From Salegentibacter_A chungangensis (lineage in GTDB: Bacteria; Bacteroidota; Bacteroidia; Flavobacteriales; Flavobacteriaceae), in assembly GCF_042678405.1 (NCBI RefSeq), contig NZ_JBHTLI010000001.1, forward strand, positions 744,001 through 808,000: 64,000 bases of DNA. The letters run 5' to 3'. Under the pieces are notes generated by a model. The model had not been told where the DNA came from. It was given only the letters and a program-made list of their open reading frames with translations, and searched no databases. Within the stretch, counting starts at the first letter, position 1; each line of letters opens with the position of its first letter. Made by a program: the position numbers and the translations under genes. Below are positions 26,363-34,696 of the stretch, in pieces.

Positions 26363-26978
26363 TTTTTTCTTTGATCAGTATTACAATTATCCAACCCTTT
26401 TTATTATTCTTGAAATTATCGCCGTGATCTTCGGCTTTCTTTCGGTATGGTATTCCAAGCAGAATAATATCCTGGTGTATCCAACGGGGATCATAAGTAC
26501 CCTGATCTTTGTGTATATTCTTTACCAGTGGCAGCTGCTTGGGGATATGATGATCAATGCCTATTATTTCTTAATGAGTATTTACGGCTGGTACATCTGG
26601 ACCAGGAAGGTGGATCCTGAACATTACACCCCAATAACCAATACCACTAAAGGCGAAAATATTAAGTCGGTATTTATTTTCATTGCCACCCTGCTTTTTG
26701 TTTTCGTTGTTTATGAGTATTTTGATAAGTGGAATAGCTGGACGGCATATGTAGACACCTTGACTACCGCCGTATTCTTTGTGGGAATGTGGCAGATGGC
26801 TAAGAGAAAAATCGAAAACTGGTTATTCTGGATAGTGGGAGATATAATTTCGGTACCCCTGTATTTTTACAAAGGCCTTGTATTTACAAGCTTTCAGTAC
26901 CTGATCTTCACCATTATCGCGATTTATGGATATAAAGCATGGAAGAAAAACTTGCGCAACGATCTTCGTCCTGCATAA
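26346..26978 (+). CDS. pnuC: PnuC-family vitamin transporter (nicotinamide riboside or thiamine)
   Basis: The 210-residue protein has seven to eight hydrophobic helices and the PnuC features YPTGIISTLIFVYILYQWQLLGDMMINAYYFLMSIYGWYIW and, near the C-terminus, NWLFWIVGDIISVPLYFYKG. PnuC proteins take up nicotinamide riboside; the PnuT subgroup takes up thiamine. The context is mixed: the preceding gene is a thiamine-binding-type protein, whereas the following gene encodes a NadR-like kinase that would trap nicotinamide riboside. No TPP riboswitch is upstream. The family is sure; the substrate is not. It overlaps the next gene by 40 bases. Confidence 0.88.
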   Translation: MQPIFDFFFDQYYNYPTLFIILEIIAVIFGFLSVWYSKQNNILVYPTGIISTLIFVYILYQWQLLGDMMINAYYFLMSIYGWYIWTRKVDPEHYTPITNTTKGENIKSVFIFIATLLFVFVVYEYFDKWNSWTAYVDTLTTAVFFVGMWQMAKRKIENWLFWIVGDIISVPLYFYKGLVFTSFQYLIFTIIAIYGYKAWKKNLRNDLRPA

Positions 26979-27520
26979 AAGTAGTGCTCTTTGGCCCCGA
27001 ATCTACCGGGAAGACCACTCTTTCAAGGCAGCTGGCCCGGCATTATGATACGCTTTGGGTGGAGGAATATATGCGGGAATATCTTCAGGAGAAATGGGAT
27101 AAGGAACAACTGGTTTGCCAGCCTTCAGATATTATCCCTATCGCCCGGGGGCAAATGGCGCGTGAAAACGAACTTTCTGCGAAGGCCAGAGACGTGCTTA
27201 TTTGCGATACTGATCTTCTGGAACTTAAGGTCTATTCAGAAGCCTATTATGAAGGTTTTTGCGACCCTTTACTTCTTAAACATGCGTTAAACAACCAGTA
27301 TCATGTTTACTTTTTAACGTATATTGACGTTCCCTGGACACCCGATGACTTAAGGGACAAGCCCAATGACCGGGAAGGCATGTTTGAAAAATTCGAGACT
27401 GCCCTACAACTCTACAATAAGCCTTATACGGTTCTAAAAGGAAATCTTCAGGAACGCCTGGAGACCGCGGTGTCTGAAATTGATAAACTGATAAAAAAAC
27501 ACAAAAGTGAAGTTAAGTGA
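26939..27520 (+). CDS. NadR-like ATPase, putative ribosylnicotinamide kinase
   Basis: 193 residues with Walker A FGPESTGKTTLSRQLA (about residues 19-34), an acidic LICDTDLLELKVYSE segment and DVPWTPDDLRD. These match the C-terminal kinase domain of NadR, which phosphorylates nicotinamide riboside to NMN. The N-terminal adenylyltransferase domain of NadR is absent. Encoded directly after pnuC with overlap, it would trap the imported riboside in the cell. The next gene overlaps its end by 14 bases. Confidence 0.85.
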   Translation: MEEKLAQRSSSCIKVVLFGPESTGKTTLSRQLARHYDTLWVEEYMREYLQEKWDKEQLVCQPSDIIPIARGQMARENELSAKARDVLICDTDLLELKVYSEAYYEGFCDPLLLKHALNNQYHVYFLTYIDVPWTPDDLRDKPNDREGMFEKFETALQLYNKPYTVLKGNLQERLETAVSEIDKLIKKHKSEVK

Positions 27521-29060
27521 AAAGGATATCCTTCAGATTAAGGAGAAGGGATTGACTACTGAAGAGGTAGAACGACAGATTGAGATTTTTAAGAGAGGAA
27601 ATATAAAAGTAGATATCCGTGAGGCCGCAACCGTAGGGAAAGGTATATCTGAATATTCAGAAGCCCGGAAAAAAAATTTTATCGGGACTTTTGAAGCCAG
27701 AAAAGATCAGTTAAAAGTAATGAAATTTGTGCCGGCTTCCGGTGCTGCCACCAGGATGTTCAAGGCCCTTCATAATTTTGTAAATGAATTTCACCCCGAT
27801 AAGGAAAGCCTGAGGGAATATTTAGATAAGAAGGAGAACCAAAACCTTCAGCGATTCTTCACGAAGATAGATCAGCTTCCGTTCTATGAAATGGCCCAGG
27901 AAAAGGCAAAGGAAAATCACAGTGATTTTGAAGATAAAACTTCAGATGAGCAGCGCCTGCTGTTGGTAGAAACAATGTTGTATTCAAACGGGCTTGATTT
28001 GAGCAATTACCCAAAGGGTCTTGTGCCTTTTCATAAATATGACGATCATCTGGCAACGGCCTTTGAGGAGCACTTATACGGTGCTTCACTTTACCTGGAT
28101 GTAAACGGGAAGACAAGTCTTCATTTTACCGTAGCTGAAGGGGATAAAGAGAAGTTTGAAAAAGAATTCGAAGCTATTAAGGACCGGTTGGAGAAGGACA
28201 GGAATACAAAGTTCGAAATTTCATATTCCTACCAGGATCCGAAGACCGATACCATTGCGGTAGATGATCATAACGAACCCTTCCGCACTAAAGACGGAAA
28301 ATTGTTCTTTAGGCCGGGTGGTCACGGGGCGCTTATCGAAAACCTTAATCAACAGGATGCCGACCTTGTTTTTATCAAGAATATAGATAATGTGGTGGTG
28401 AAGCAGTCTATAGGAGACGTGGTGGAGTATAAGAAAATGCTTGGCGGTAACCTCCTGGAGCTGCAGGAGCAGATCTTCAGATATTTAAAGGAATTGACCG
28501 ATCATAGCGAATTTAAGGATGAATTCCTTTCGGAAATAAAGGATTTCCTTGAAACAAAATTATGCGCTAAAATTCAGGAATTTGAAAGCCTTTCAACTTC
28601 AGAAAAAGTGAAGGCCCTTCAGGATAAACTGGACAGGCCGTTGCGGGTGTGCGGAATGGTGAAGAATGAAGGAGAACCCGGTGGCGGGCCATTTCTTGTG
28701 AAGAATAAAGACGGCGAAGTGTCACTTCAGATCATTGAAGGTGCTCAAATAGATAAGGACAATCCCGAACAACTCAAGATCGCCCGGGAAGCTACCCATT
28801 TTAACCCTGTGGATATCGTATGTGGGATTCACAACTTTAAGGGGGAAGCCTTCGATCTACAGGAATTTGTGGACCCTGAAATGAGTTTTATTGCCGATAA
28901 GACCAAAGACGGGAAGCCTTTAAAAGCTTTGGAGCGTCCGGGGCTTTGGAACGGGGGAATGGCTAAATGGAATACCGTTTTTGTTGAGGTGCCGGTGTCA
29001 ACCTTTAACCCTGTAAAAACAGTGGCCGATCTCCTGAAGTCAACACACCAGGTACATTAG
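27507..29060 (+). CDS. DUF4301-family protein
   Basis: The 517-residue protein matches DUF4301, found mainly in Bacteroidota and of unknown activity. It begins with a helical segment (SEKDILQIKEKGLTTEEVERQI). The conserved stretches MKFVPASGAATRMFKAL, FFRPGGHGALIENLN, RVCGMVKNEGEPGGGPFLV and RPGLWNGGMAKWNTVFVEVP suggest a nucleotide- or sugar-phosphate-binding enzyme resembling nucleotidyltransferases, but that is inference. Translation starts at a GTG (27507) inside the preceding gene, giving an MKLSEK N-terminus. Confidence 0.85.
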   Translation: MKLSEKDILQIKEKGLTTEEVERQIEIFKRGNIKVDIREAATVGKGISEYSEARKKNFIGTFEARKDQLKVMKFVPASGAATRMFKALHNFVNEFHPDKESLREYLDKKENQNLQRFFTKIDQLPFYEMAQEKAKENHSDFEDKTSDEQRLLLVETMLYSNGLDLSNYPKGLVPFHKYDDHLATAFEEHLYGASLYLDVNGKTSLHFTVAEGDKEKFEKEFEAIKDRLEKDRNTKFEISYSYQDPKTDTIAVDDHNEPFRTKDGKLFFRPGGHGALIENLNQQDADLVFIKNIDNVVVKQSIGDVVEYKKMLGGNLLELQEQIFRYLKELTDHSEFKDEFLSEIKDFLETKLCAKIQEFESLSTSEKVKALQDKLDRPLRVCGMVKNEGEPGGGPFLVKNKDGEVSLQIIEGAQIDKDNPEQLKIAREATHFNPVDIVCGIHNFKGEAFDLQEFVDPEMSFIADKTKDGKPLKALERPGLWNGGMAKWNTVFVEVPVSTFNPVKTVADLLKSTHQVH

Positions 29061-29063
29061 GTT

Positions 29064-29465
29064 TTGGATCAGGAAACAATTTTACGTGAGCTTAATTTTA
29101 AGGCGGTGAAAAGTTCCGGGGCCGGGGGGCAGCATGTCAATAAGACCGCCTCTAAGGTGGAACTGCACTTTGATGTGGAGAATTCGGAAGGGCTGAAGCC
29201 GGAAGAAAAGGAGCGGATATTTAAGAAGCTGGAGTCCAGAATTACCCAGAATAATGAACTGGTATTGCAAAGTGGGGCGACCAGAAGTCAGCATAAGAAT
29301 AAAGATGAGGTGATATCAAGATTTCTGGAGATCATTAAGGAAGCCTTAAAGAAGAAAAAACCAAGGAAAAAGACCAAACCGAGTAAAGCAGCGAAACTGA
29401 AACGCCTGAAGAGAAAGAAGATGCATTCCGAGAAAAAGGCGAGAAGGCAGGACCCTTTAAAATAA
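29064..29465 (+). CDS. arfB: Peptidyl-tRNA hydrolase ArfB (ribosome rescue)
   Basis: The 133-residue protein has the GGQ loop in KSSGAGGQHVNKTASKVEL (about residues 17-35), which hydrolyses peptidyl-tRNA. It also has a long basic C-terminal tail (KKKKPRKKTKPSK ... KARRQDPLK) that ArfB inserts into the empty mRNA channel of stalled ribosomes. It is shorter than release factors 1 and 2 and lacks their codon-recognition domain. The start is a TTG (29064), 3 bases after the DUF4301 stop, so it ends the operon. Confidence 0.95.
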   Translation: MDQETILRELNFKAVKSSGAGGQHVNKTASKVELHFDVENSEGLKPEEKERIFKKLESRITQNNELVLQSGATRSQHKNKDEVISRFLEIIKEALKKKKPRKKTKPSKAAKLKRLKRKKMHSEKKARRQDPLK

Positions 29466-29492
29466 AAGTGTAGAATTTTTCTACACTTTTAT
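29464..29492 (+). terminator. Terminator of the thiamine-binding/pnuC/arfB operon
   Basis: AAAAGTGTAG (29464-29473) pairs with CTACACTTTT (29481-29490), a 10-bp AT-rich stem at the arfB stop codon. Confidence 0.7.
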
Positions 29493-29588
29493 CAAGTAAA
29501 GTGTTAAAATTCTACAAAACAAGGCATTCTAAGAAATCCTTGAAAAACTATTAATTAGCTGTAAATCAAAAACATAAAACAATTTAGT

Positions 29589-29724
29589 TACTTTCGGTAT
29601 GGTTTTGTCAGTACCCTTTACGATTGCAATAGACAGATTGTATGATTTTAAAGTGCGGCAGATCAAACTGCTGTGTAATTTAGATTTTCGGATTAAAAAG
29701 AGGCCATTGCGGGCCTCTTTTTTT
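29589..29724 (+). ncRNA. Candidate small RNA in the arfB downstream gap
   Basis: Between the arfB terminator and the next gene there is a second strong rightward terminator: GAGGCC...GGCCTC with seven T at 29698-29724. It has no ORF in front of it. A possible -7 box, TACTTTCG at 29589-29596 (one mismatch to TAnnTTTG), would give a transcript of about 120 nt containing a GCAG-ATCAAA-CTGC hairpin. No family is recognised. The -33 element is not clear. Confidence 0.35.
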
Positions 29725-29998
29725 GTTTAAGGAATTCAGGAACTTGCAAAATCTTTATTCTAAAGTCTCAAAAGGCCCTCTGTCCCCGGAAAATCAGCTA
29801 AAATGTGGGAGCTATTTCCACATAAAATCTTCTTAATTCAGGGGGTTTCTACATAATATTTTCTAAACATATCTTTTATAAAACTCCTGAACCTGTTGAT
29901 CTGCAAGCCTTCAGATGGTTTTTCATAAAATTGGCATAATAATTCCGTTATTCTTATTAACCACAGTACTTATTAAACAATAATTAAAAATCAGAATT
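29725..29998. other. Intergenic leader before the acidic secreted protein
   Basis: AT-rich, no gene seen. It holds one short inverted repeat, ATGTGG...CCACAT at about 29802-29823. Confidence 0.4.
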
Positions 29999-30382
29999 AT
30001 GAAAAAGTTTGGATTATCGATGATGGCAGTTGCAGCAATGTTCTTTTCGACTGCCGGGTTACAGGCTCAGGAAACCGAAGCGGAAATGGAAGTGGAAACT
30101 GAGGTAGAAGCTCAGGAAGAGGTTGTAGAACAGGAAATGGAGATGAAGCAGGAGGCGAAAGCCGAATTCCAGAGAATTGAGGTTGTTGCTTTGCCGCAGG
30201 CAGTAAAAGAGGCTATAATCAACGATTTTGACGGATCGATGGCCGAGGAAGCCTGGGTAAAAGAAGAGGACGGAAAAACTACCTATAAATTAGCCCTGAA
30301 TGTTGAAGGAGAGATGAAAAAGGTTTATGCCGACCAGGATGGTAACTGGGTAGAGGAAGACGGAGAAGAGGATGATAAATAA
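29999..30382 (+). CDS. Small acidic secreted protein, PepSY-like C-terminal part
   Basis: 127 residues: signal peptide (MAVAAMFFSTAGLQAQ), then a Glu/Met/Val-rich low-complexity stretch (about residues 24-55), then a compact segment VVALPQAVKEAIINDFDGSMAEEAWVKEEDGKTTYKLAL. The latter resembles the small PepSY-like (BLIP-type) domains that Bacteroidota secrete. The C-terminus is again acidic (EEDGEEDDK). The final protein would be strongly negative, suggesting cation binding or a role as a periplasmic chaperone; neither is shown. It is followed by a terminator and then an RNA-like region. Confidence 0.75.
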   Translation: MKKFGLSMMAVAAMFFSTAGLQAQETEAEMEVETEVEAQEEVVEQEMEMKQEAKAEFQRIEVVALPQAVKEAIINDFDGSMAEEAWVKEEDGKTTYKLALNVEGEMKKVYADQDGNWVEEDGEEDDK

Positions 30383-30460
30383 CAAATTGGAAGTCTTTCT
30401 AAAATTAAATACCAACTACTACTAATCAATAAATAATTGTTAAGGAGTTAATCCTTGCTT

Positions 30461-30503
30461 CCGCCATAGCAGATTGAATTTTGAGCCTACTATGGCGGTT
30501 TTA
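30461..30503 (+). terminator. Terminator of the acidic-protein gene
   Basis: CCGCCATAG (30461-30469) pairs perfectly with CTATGGCGG (30490-30498), followed by TTTTAT. The loop is 20 nt, long for a simple terminator. Confidence 0.7.
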
Positions 30504-30510
30504 TAAACTA

Positions 30511-30794
30511 AACAGTACCGAAGTTTTAGAGAAGCCAACTCTTTCGGTGCCAGGTGAAATTAGGAATACACAACCGGAACTAAGGTTGCGAATCTACCCC
30601 GGCAGATGGCAGGCGTAAAGAAGTGAGAGACTCTTAAGTCCATTAATCAACTAACCATTCTCACCTTTACATTCGAAGCTTGAAATGGGTTTGTGTTCCC
30701 CCGGTTCGCCTGCAAATGGATACCACCCGATGACAAGTATAAATATTTTACATTTGTCAGATTAAAGAGGTCTTATAAAAAGGCCTCTTTTTTT
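30511..30794 (+). ncRNA. Candidate structured non-coding RNA of about 280 nt
   Basis: This gap has no credible ORF but holds several good helices. H1: GTACCGAA (30515-30522) with TTCGGTGC (30543-30550) plus inner AGAG/CTCT. H2: CAACC/GGTTG (30571-30588). H3: GTAAAG (30615-30620) with CTTTAC (30665-30670) and, after a 2-nt bulge, GTGAGA (30623-30628) with TCTCAC (30659-30664), capped by GACT/AGTC. Two longer-range helices compete or form a pseudoknot: GCAGGCG (30609-30615) with CGCCTGC (30707-30713), and GGAA-CACAA (30563-30573) with TTGTG-TTCC (30691-30699). The segment ends in a terminator (30764-30794). Family unknown; the flavobacterial 6S-type RNA is one candidate to test. Confidence 0.5.
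30764..30794 (+). terminator. Rho-independent terminator after the structured region
   Basis: AAAGAGG (30764-30770) pairs with CCTCTTT (30784-30790), extended by TC/GG, followed by a T-run. No protein gene ends in front of it. Confidence 0.75.
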
Positions 30795-30829
30795 ATGCTT
30801 AATTTTAAATTCTATGAGTATAAGATTGT

Positions 30830-30837
30830 TAAATTTG
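30830..30837 (+). promoter_or_regulatory. Predicted -7 box of the response-regulator gene
   Basis: TAAATTTG is an exact match to TAnnTTTG, 24 nt before the start codon. A -33 element is not clear. Confidence 0.5.
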
Positions 30838-30861
30838 TAACCAAGGCTCAAAATTCAATTT

Positions 30862-32208
30862 ATGGCTAAAATTCTCATTGTAGAAGACGATGTTGCATTC
30901 GGAACTATGCTAAAGACTTTTCTTAACAAGAAAGGCTACCAGGCAGAGCACGCATTTTCTGCTGCCGATGCCTTTAATAAAATCGCAGAAGACAATTTTG
31001 AGCTGATCCTTACCGATGTAAGGTTGCCGGATAAGGATGGCCTGGAGATCCTTAAAGAAGTTAAGGCCAAAGATCAGGCGTCCCAGGTGATCGTGATGAC
31101 AAGCTATGCCGAAATCAGTATGGCCGTAGAAGCTATGAAATCTGGCGCCTTTGATTATGTCTCTAAGCCTTTTAGACCTGAATCTATTCTTCAGACCATA
31201 GAAAATGCCTTAAAACAAAATGAAGTAGAGGAAGCCAAACCGGCTAAGCCAAAGAAAAAGACCAAGGCAGATAAGCCTGTACGTTCGTCTTTTATTAAAG
31301 GAGTAAGTGATGCCTCGGTAAGGCTTAACGATTATATAGAGCTTGTGGCCCCAACCAATATGTCTGTCCTTATTATTGGGGAAAGCGGTACCGGGAAAGA
31401 GCAGGTAGCCAAAAGTATTCACGAACAGAGCAAAAGAAAAGATGCTCCTTTTGTGGCGGTAGATTGCGGGGCAATTCCTAAAGAGATCGCTTCCAGTGAA
31501 TTCTTCGGCCATATAAAAGGTTCTTTTACGGGGGCAATCAATGATAAAACGGGTCACTTTCAGGCCGCTAATGGTGGAACTCTTTTTCTTGATGAGATCG
31601 GGAACCTGGGCTATGAACTACAGGTTCAGCTGTTAAGGGCGTTACAGGAAAGACGTATTAAGCCTGTTGGAAGCAATGCTGAAATTGAAGTGGATATCAG
31701 AGTGGTTACCGCAACCAATGAAGACCTGGCACAGGCGGTAAAAGAAGGGAATTTCAGAGAAGATCTTTATCACAGGCTGAATGAATTCTCTATAAAGGTA
31801 CCTTCCCTGAAAGACCGGAAAGAAGACCTGATGATCTTTGCCGATCACTTTCTTGAAGAGGCCAATGAAGAGCTGGAGAAAAATGTTGTTGGTTTTTCTG
31901 ATGATGCCATTACCGCATTTAAAAATTACAACTGGCCCGGTAACCTTCGGGAGCTAAAAAATATGATTAAGCGTGCGGTATTGCTTACCCAGGGAGACCT
32001 TATTCCGTTGAAGGTTCTGCCTCACGAAATAGCTACAGCTACAAAAAGTGAGACCGATTACGGGCTTTTCCGTAATAAGAACGAGGAACAGCTTATCATA
32101 GATGCTTTGGAAAAATCGGGAGGAAATAAGAGCAAAGCAGCCCGAATACTATCTATAGACCGAAAAACCCTTTACAACAAACTAAAGCAATACGGGATTA
32201 AACTGTAA
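30862..32208 (+). CDS. Sigma-54-dependent response regulator (NtrC family)
   Basis: The 448-residue regulator has a receiver domain (1-120; acidic pocket VEDD, phosphorylated Asp52 in LTDVRLPDKDG), a linker rich in Lys/Ala/Pro, and an AAA+ domain (about 145-375). The AAA+ domain has Walker A GESGTGKE, the sigma-54 contact loop GSFTGA (a Ser variant of GAFTGA) and Walker B GGTLFLDEIG. A Fis-type helix-turn-helix ends the protein (NKSKAARILSIDRKTLYNKL). Phosphorylation should drive oligomerisation and activation of sigma-54 promoters. The neighbouring hybrid kinase is convergent, with the two 3' ends overlapping by 11 bases, and is a plausible partner. Confidence 0.95.
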   Translation: MAKILIVEDDVAFGTMLKTFLNKKGYQAEHAFSAADAFNKIAEDNFELILTDVRLPDKDGLEILKEVKAKDQASQVIVMTSYAEISMAVEAMKSGAFDYVSKPFRPESILQTIENALKQNEVEEAKPAKPKKKTKADKPVRSSFIKGVSDASVRLNDYIELVAPTNMSVLIIGESGTGKEQVAKSIHEQSKRKDAPFVAVDCGAIPKEIASSEFFGHIKGSFTGAINDKTGHFQAANGGTLFLDEIGNLGYELQVQLLRALQERRIKPVGSNAEIEVDIRVVTATNEDLAQAVKEGNFREDLYHRLNEFSIKVPSLKDRKEDLMIFADHFLEEANEELEKNVVGFSDDAITAFKNYNWPGNLRELKNMIKRAVLLTQGDLIPLKVLPHEIATATKSETDYGLFRNKNEEQLIIDALEKSGGNKSKAARILSIDRKTLYNKLKQYGIKL

Positions 32209-34618
32209 TTTCCGCTTCAAGGCTTTTCATCAGTTCTTCTATCTGAAGAATAAGCTTTTTAACCTTGGGTTCCGGTACGGGCTCGTGCGCTTCCAGTTTC
32301 TGTAATTCGGGAATAATATGGCCTGCCTGCATTTGCTTTAGCATTGGCAGCATCTTGTGGGCTATTCTACCCATTTCTTCTTTGTCATCATTTTTCAGGG
32401 CCTCACGAAGTTCCCTGATATTGGTTTCCGCACTTTGCAGGAATGCTTTTAAAATTACCTGCATTGCCTGTTCATCGCCCCCGGAAAATTCATAGATCTC
32501 CTCAAGATTGTAATTCGAGTTCTTTTGTTTTTGAAGCGTCTGTGTTCTCTCTTTTTTTATGACTTCCAGTTTAAAGATCTCTGCGATCTTACTGTGAAGG
32601 TCGGCAGGTTTGTATGGCTTTAACAGGCTTCCGGTAAATCCTGCTTTCAGGTAGGCCTCAGCATTTACATCTGTTCTTCCTGAAAGTGCAATTACCGGGA
32701 GGTTTGCTATCTTTTCATTAGCCCTGATGAATTTTATGAGCTGGAATCCGTCAACTTTTGGCATCTGGATATCGGTTAAAACCAGATCATAGTTTTCAGC
32801 TTTGATCTTTTTAAGGGCTTCTTCCCCGTCAAGACAAGAGTCACACTCCATTCCCAGGGATTTTACCAGCTCTTTGGTCAGGACCAGCTGGGAAGGCTCA
32901 TCATCTACTGCCAGAGCTTTTTTGCCTTTCAGGTTGAGTCCTGTTTCCTCTTTTGAGGTGGCTTTTGGCTTCTCTTCGTTCTTTGCCGGTTTTTCAACCG
33001 GAAGGCTAACAATAAACTCACTTCCCTTGCCTTGCTCGCTTTTCAGCTCGATCTTACCTTTAAGGAGCTCTGTTATTCGTTTTGTGATACTAAGACCAAG
33101 GCCTGTTCCGCCGTAAGTTTTTTCGATCTTACTATTCTCCTGTGAGAACTCCTCGAAAATCGCTTCTTGCTTATCTTCCGGAATCCCAATGCCGGTATCT
33201 TTAACCGAAATAATAAGAGTTTCGTCTTCTGAAGCTTTATTCTCAAGCCTTGCGCTTACCTTTACTTCTCCTTTTTCGGTGAATTTATAGGCATTTGTGA
33301 CAAGATTGGCGATAACCTGCTTTATCCTGAAAGGGTCACTCAATACCTGTAAATTGCAATTCTCATCAATATCGGTAACTACCTTTACATTTTCCTTGAG
33401 TTCACCCGGAAGCGAATTGGTGACCGTATCTTCAACTAGTTTTTTAGGATTAAATGGCAGGTTTTCGATCAGCATTTTTCCTGCTTCCAGTTTAGAAAGG
33501 TCCAGCAGGTCATTTACCAGGTGCAGGATAAAATCTGAAGATTTTCTCAGCTGTCTTAAATAATGCTGTTGTTTGGTGTTAAGACCGGTTTTTTCCAGCA
33601 GATCGGTATACCCTATCACCGTGGTTAAAGGAGAGCGAAGATCGTGTGTGATCGCGGCCATAAATTGTTCGCGGCTCTTTAAAAGGGATTCGGCAAAGGT
33701 CTTGGCTTCTTCCAGTTCTACCCTGTATTGATGACTCCTGGTAACATCGCGGACTATCAGTACCAGAAATCCAAGAATTATGGCAATGCTTATGGCGCCG
33801 GCAATAAAAAGAATGCGCGAAGTTTCTGTAAGCATTTCCTGGGAATTCTCGGCTTGTGCCAGGGATGCCTCCCGCTCTTCCTGTTCGATCTTTGAAAGGA
33901 TTTTTCTTAGCTGCTGATTAAGAACAGTGTCATTGTCAAGTAATTCGGTTTCCTTTTTAAACAGGGTATTCCTGAACCTCTCATTAGCGATCTCAAGTTC
34001 GTTCAGAACACTTTTCACCTGATTAATAAGTGAATCGGCCGTTTTATTGGTCAGCTTCTTCGCATTGTCTTCTTCGGCATATTCCAGAAGCCTTATAAGA
34101 ACCTTTCTTTGATGAGGTTCCAGGTTGGAAAATCGTTGCTCATAATTCTTATCGGCGAAAGATTCATCTACCTTTTTAAGCTCATTGATCACCCGGGTAT
34201 AATAGTTCGTGCTTCTGTCTTCCTGCCGTAATTCGTTCAACTCCTCGAGGTTAGAGGTTTTTCTGGAAAGCAGGACAAGGATACTGTCCAGTTCAGTCTG
34301 CATAGTCCCTTCCGGGTAGGTTTGCTGGAGCTTCCTGATACTTCCTTTTATGCTGTCAATCTGATTCCTGTATCGTTCCACTTCAGTGCTGTCTCCGGTT
34401 TGGATAAGCCTCCGGCTAATATTTTCGGTTTTATAAAGTCCCGTGGTGATCTCACTTACCAGGAAAAGCTTCTCGTTATTGGTGTTGTTTTTCTGGGCAA
34501 GATCGGTAAAGGCAACCACGCGGTTATAGACTACCCATACGGCTATTGCTGCAAGGGCAGCCACCAGGATGTAGCCAGCCAGTACTTTTAGAGTTATGGA
34601 GCGCCTTGTGTTTAACAT
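32198..34618 (-). CDS. Hybrid sensor histidine kinase with receiver and HPt domains
   Basis: An 806-residue inner-membrane kinase. It has transmembrane helix 1 (about 10-30), a helical periplasmic sensor of about 230 residues, and helix 2 (about 268-288). Then come HisKA with phosphorylated His in ITHDLRSPLTTVIGYTDLLE (about 326) and an ATPase domain (VTNAYKFTEKG; DTGIGIPEDKQEAIFEEF; GGTGLGLSI). A receiver (Asp about 615 in LVLTDIQMPKVDG) and a C-terminal HPt domain (RIAHKMLPMLKQM, His about 755) complete it. All modules of a phosphorelay are in one chain, so the signal could pass His-Asp-His and then to a separate regulator, perhaps the convergent sigma-54 regulator. The sensed signal is unknown. 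Confidence 0.94.
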   Translation of the reverse strand: MLNTRRSITLKVLAGYILVAALAAIAVWVVYNRVVAFTDLAQKNNTNNEKLFLVSEITTGLYKTENISRRLIQTGDSTEVERYRNQIDSIKGSIRKLQQTYPEGTMQTELDSILVLLSRKTSNLEELNELRQEDRSTNYYTRVINELKKVDESFADKNYEQRFSNLEPHQRKVLIRLLEYAEEDNAKKLTNKTADSLINQVKSVLNELEIANERFRNTLFKKETELLDNDTVLNQQLRKILSKIEQEEREASLAQAENSQEMLTETSRILFIAGAISIAIILGFLVLIVRDVTRSHQYRVELEEAKTFAESLLKSREQFMAAITHDLRSPLTTVIGYTDLLEKTGLNTKQQHYLRQLRKSSDFILHLVNDLLDLSKLEAGKMLIENLPFNPKKLVEDTVTNSLPGELKENVKVVTDIDENCNLQVLSDPFRIKQVIANLVTNAYKFTEKGEVKVSARLENKASEDETLIISVKDTGIGIPEDKQEAIFEEFSQENSKIEKTYGGTGLGLSITKRITELLKGKIELKSEQGKGSEFIVSLPVEKPAKNEEKPKATSKEETGLNLKGKKALAVDDEPSQLVLTKELVKSLGMECDSCLDGEEALKKIKAENYDLVLTDIQMPKVDGFQLIKFIRANEKIANLPVIALSGRTDVNAEAYLKAGFTGSLLKPYKPADLHSKIAEIFKLEVIKKERTQTLQKQKNSNYNLEEIYEFSGGDEQAMQVILKAFLQSAETNIRELREALKNDDKEEMGRIAHKMLPMLKQMQAGHIIPELQKLEAHEPVPEPKVKKLILQIEELMKSLEAEITV

Positions 34619-34684
34619 TGGAGGTAAAATTACGGCAATTATATCAAAATCGAATAATATTACCGGAAATCAAAAAAAGCTTTT

Positions 34685-34692
34685 TACCTTTG
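34685..34692 (+). promoter_or_regulatory. Predicted -7 box preceding the TPP riboswitch
   Basis: TACCTTTG is an exact match to TAnnTTTG. Transcription would begin near 34697-34700, right at the 5' edge of the aptamer. Confidence 0.7.
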
Positions 34693-34696
34693 CGGC

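Noticed and set aside
30546..30715. Cobalamin riboswitch
   Set aside because: Some text (GGTGCC, AGGAA, GCGAATC, CCCCGGCA) is reminiscent, but the B12 box (GTCAG...ACCTGCC) is missing and the next gene is a regulator, so the call is not supportable.
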